Positions 9,301 through 9,384 of a stretch of DNA of 9,384 nucleotides are shown in pieces (the first letter of the stretch is position 1; every line of letters starts with the position of its first letter). The notes beneath the pieces were generated by a model, which was not told where the DNA came from, made no database searches, and worked only from the letters and a program-made list of their open reading frames with translations. Source of the stretch: Thermoplasmata archaeon (GTDB lineage Archaea; Thermoplasmatota; Thermoplasmata; JAGHBH01); assembly GCA_030673205.1 (NCBI GenBank), contig DAOVJP010000035.1, positions 1 to 9,384 of the forward strand, in the 5' to 3' direction. Made by a program: the position numbers and the translations under genes.

Positions 9301-9384
9301 ACCGGTCATAGTACACATTCCTTATACGGACACACCATCCGCTGGCCCCTATGTCGTAACGGCCACCATAACGGATGATATGGG
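3248..9384 (+). CDS. Giant secreted repeat protein with alternating GATase1/ThuA-like and Ig-like domains (3' partial)
   Basis: I read this frame through without a stop for 2045 codons to the window edge. Residues 1 to about 24 are a Sec signal peptide (MIK, then a hydrophobic core to about V22). Cys14 does not sit in a lipobox. A low-complexity linker follows, then five units. Each has an A domain (residues 58-261, 474-672, 884-1091, 1302-1504, 1716-1917) and two Ig-like domains, B (262, 673, 1092, 1505, 1918) and C (368, 777, 1196, 1609, 2019 cut). A domains share LLVVDA, VIWVE, GGNLYINGEDIG, DYLHA, GDPITDGM and TYKVVYI-YFE. This matches the degenerate class I amidotransferase-fold domain seen in many extracellular bacterial and archaeal proteins, including some subtilases. 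The usual nucleophile Cys is not conserved, so it is probably structural or ligand-binding. B and C domains share ATITDN, STDGVSYTP, IPGQ-GTTVYYYI and a terminal HPDGAP-NHTF. Many N-x-S/T sequons suggest glycosylation. An adhesin or cell-envelope role is inferred; the C-terminal anchor lies outside the window. Confidence 0.9.
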   Translation, partial: MIKTIAYGIVLLFCLSSVSPLVTGGSTSPWALEENEVRMEEAVLSEPTAERGEPLSSQSVLVVDAGGIMQSYYNTLNNIGQPYDMGIPASDLTTYDIVIWVEYLDAPNATERDNISSYLDGGGKLYINGEDIGYVLSLTAPVWYRDYLHAAYHGDDSNGTHLDGIPGDPITDGMAGLDLRPDGDVRWPDRIDTPPLDPDAEVMFNYGGGDVPGTPAAVRADTGTHKTVYMACQYFEASDGDIQENKDVLMQKIINWFDPCPPPEITHTPLPNTESTSPYLVTADITDDNAFTATLYWGTDGVSYASLAMIPGAGDSYSRSIPGQSQPTTVYYYIEVVDTDAIVNTVTHPTGAPTANHSFLVDEDLEDPTIVHSPHLDTVSLAPYPIVATITDNLELNSAQIFVHYNTDGGVVYTPIPMTNIGGDEFSASIPGQSIGTTIYYYISAEDTSAAQNTGFHPVGAPGTRHQFTITDTRSLLIVDAENSGLIGNYTVALDNIGLSYDVGTSVSHNISFYRNVIWIEDNDGPDAEERVNITAFLSGGGNMYINGEDIGSKADTYQWLDWYHENLRARFVRDNSLIDMIDGISGDPITDGMANLPLTDSEPDVLTAYDSTASAIFEYDDDFILAGLKADTGTYKVVYISGQYFEGPDGQANKDLLMERILAWLDIFLIMPVITHTPLMDTEDTANPYPVVATILGDDLSVPEVFWSTDGVSYTPVSMSDIGGDEYSGNIPAQTAGTTVYYYVEATNTFGYDSTHPDGAPVDNHTFYVGVDATPPVIEDHTPLVDTPNTDPYPVTATITDNMELDTNELYVHYSTDGGANYLSASMTNVGGDVYSADIPGQILGTTVCYYISAKDTANSPNTGFDPFGAPAINYTFDVVNALPLLLVDASDNVGFINPYIATLDSIGQTYDLGDEASSLDGYNTVIWVERGGAPDHTDDYGEQDNITAFLNAGGNLYINGEDIGYQFRNNVTATLWYNTYLHAAYDDDDSGATLANGVSGDPITDGMSGLPITSSWPELMHIPVADPDADVMFTYVDGAPGTPAAIRADTGTYKTVYIAYRYFESGDAQANKDDLMQKILYWLNPAGAVPIITHTPLGDTHSTSDYTVTAEITDDSLATTTLYWCTDGTSFDHVVPMVVGVGDNYSANIDGQAWGTTVSYYIRATDGDSNVVTDPSDAPVSAHAFLVDEDTEAPVIVHTPRPDSVGSNPYPIVATVTDNIELDATQVFVHYNMNGGAVYTPIPITNTGGDEYRASIPGQPIGTTIYYYISAKDTSVAHNMGVHPAGAPATNHSFDIVTKLPLLVVDAADIGTIGNYTTALDNLGISYSLGSSVSHILSEYQNVIWIEDDDPPDAEERANLTAFMDGGGNLYINGEDLGDDLGTVGVGESPGFYADYLHADHIDSSAVNEFIDGVPGDPITDGMNDLELNWNWANVIAPYDATASSIFTFDGSADVAGIKADTGTYKVVYISGQYFEHYWEPQAGKDLLMERILTWLNPDLLVPTIIHTPLVDTEDTSNPYPVVANITDNDLDTKIMYWSTDGVSYTPVTMSLISGDDYTADIPAQISGTTAYYYIEATNTAGFDATHPDGAPAVNHTFYVGVDADPPIIEHTPLTDTLSTNAYHVVATITDNMELDTNQIFVHYNIDGGPDYASIPMTDIGGNEFSAYIPGQKVVGTTVYYYISATDTSSVPNTGYHPLWAPITTNQFTIVEILPLLVVDALGNITNYTATLDSIGLPYDVASTEETYDMCSYANVIWVQGSGGPDQYARPNITTFLSNGGNLYINGQDIGSGAEIVGWLDWYNSTLHAHYIATDSGGTRVTGVPGDPITDGMVDYDIPSGSGLWPEEIAPYDGAASSIFTYDIGAKVGAIKVDTAVYKVVYIGFRYFEGTEDGQDNRDHLMMRILSWLDPSLQKPEITHTPLPSTESTSDYTATATIIDNNLVSQILYWSTDGVSFTPEAMANIGGDEYSANIPGQSWGTTVYYYIKVTDGDGNIDKDPKDAPYHTFLVDEDTGAPVIVHIPYTDTPSAGPYVVTATITDDM
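3419..4666 (+). repeat. Repeat unit 1 (A1-B1-C1), 1248 bp
   Basis: A1 (3419-4030) contains SVLVVDAGG, YDIVIWVEYLD, GGGKLYINGEDIGY, DYLHAAY and GDPITDGM. It also contains the odd-type second half PDAEVMF ... PGTPAAVRADTG, ending LMQKIINWFDP. B1 (4031-4348) begins PPEITHTPLPNTEST and ends in the FLVDED linker. C1 (4349-4666) carries PYPIVATITDN, IFVHYNTDGG and TTIYYYISAEDTS. C1 holds a G7 tract at 4511-4517. Closest to unit 3. Confidence 0.85.
4667..5896 (+). repeat. Repeat unit 2 (A2-B2-C2), 1230 bp
   Basis: A2 (4667-5263) has the even-type hallmarks SVSHN, NVIWIEDNDGPDAEER, TASAIFEYD and TYKVVYISGQYFEG. It has WYHENLRARF where other units have DYLHA. B2 (5264-5575) has NPYPVVATI, WSTDGVSYTPVSM and ends NHTFYVGVDATPP instead of FLVDED. 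C2 (5576-5896) has TITDNMELDTNELYVHYSTD. G7 tracts occur at 5417-5423 (B2) and 5741-5747 (C2). Closest to unit 4. Confidence 0.85.
5897..7150 (+). repeat. Repeat unit 3 (A3-B3-C3), 1254 bp
   Basis: A3 (5897-6520) begins LPLLLVDASDN. It shares with A1 the block PDADVMF ... APGTPAAIRADTGTYKTVY and the ending LMQKILYWLNP. B3 (6521-6832) has THTPLGDTHSTSDYTVTA and ends in FLVDED. C3 (6833-7150) is very close to C1 (NPYPIVATVTDN, VYTPIPI, TTIYYYISAKDTS). This pairing of A, B and C with unit 1 is direct evidence for duplication of a two-unit block. Confidence 0.85.
7151..8392 (+). repeat. Repeat unit 4 (A4-B4-C4), 1242 bp
   Basis: A4 (7151-7759) repeats the even-type features of A2: SVSH, NVIWIEDDDPPDAEER, TASSIFTFD, TYKVVYISGQYFE and LMERILTWLNP. 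B4 (7760-8071) has NPYPVVANITDN and ends NHTFYVGVDADPP like B2. C4 (8072-8392) has TITDNMELDTNQIFVHYN like C2, with a G6 run at 8234-8239 where C1 and C2 have G7. Confidence 0.85.
8393..9384 (+). repeat. Repeat unit 5 (A5-B5-partial C5), cut by window end
   Basis: A5 (8393-8998) starts like odd units (NVIWVQGSGGPD, NITTFL). Its second half is even-type (APYDGAASSIFTYD, KVDTAVYKVVYI), and its GWLDWYNSTLHA resembles A2. B5 (8999-9301) is odd-type, with PSTESTSDYTATA and the FLVDED linker. C5 starts at 9302 and is truncated at 9384. A G7 tract lies at 9149-9155 in B5. Confidence 0.82.

Noticed and set aside
3419..9384. CRISPR or mobile-element repeat array
   Set aside because: The 1.24-kb repeats are in-frame protein-domain duplications with codon-level divergence. 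There are no short identical repeats with spacers, no transposase and no terminal inverted repeats.

Overview
The window looks archaeal, most likely a Thermoplasmatota-type euryarchaeon. This is inferred from three things: a TTTATAT-type TATA box set for an almost leaderless start, strong use of ATA for isoleucine at roughly balanced GC, and a very large Sec-exported, sequon-rich surface protein beside a regulator that fuses a winged helix, a STAND ATPase and TPRs. The lineage is an inference; no rRNA or ribosomal marker is present.

Layout. Positions 1-249 (+) hold the last 82 codons of a probable secreted protein that begins upstream of the window. Positions 250-383 are a convergent intergenic gap carrying a 27-bp imperfect direct repeat. 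Positions 384-2966 (-) encode an 860-residue STAND NTPase regulator with an N-terminal winged helix-turn-helix, a P-loop NB-ARC-like module and eight TPRs in a strict 40-residue register. Positions 2967-3086 form a divergent control region with a good plus-strand TATA box and an abutting 8-bp-arm dyad. Positions 3087-3251 (+) contain a 54-codon charged ORF whose stop overlaps the start of the next gene as ATGA. Positions 3248-9384 (+) are one uninterrupted reading frame of at least 2045 codons that runs off the window.

The giant protein has a signal peptide followed by five units of 410-418 residues. Each unit is one degenerate class-I-glutamine-amidotransferase/ThuA-like flavodoxin-fold domain (A) plus two Ig-like beta-sandwich domains (B and C). 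Units 1 and 3 match each other, units 2 and 4 match each other, and unit 5 is mixed. The array therefore has a second-order period of about 2.48 kb over the 1.24-kb basic period.

Proposed working model (inference): the STAND protein senses a ligand or partner through its TPRs and uses its winged helix at the shared divergent promoter region. There it would control the small ORF and the coupled giant surface protein, and perhaps itself. Most other open frames in the window, including long ones on the minus strand at 6005-7129 and 7664-8683, are shadows of these genes.
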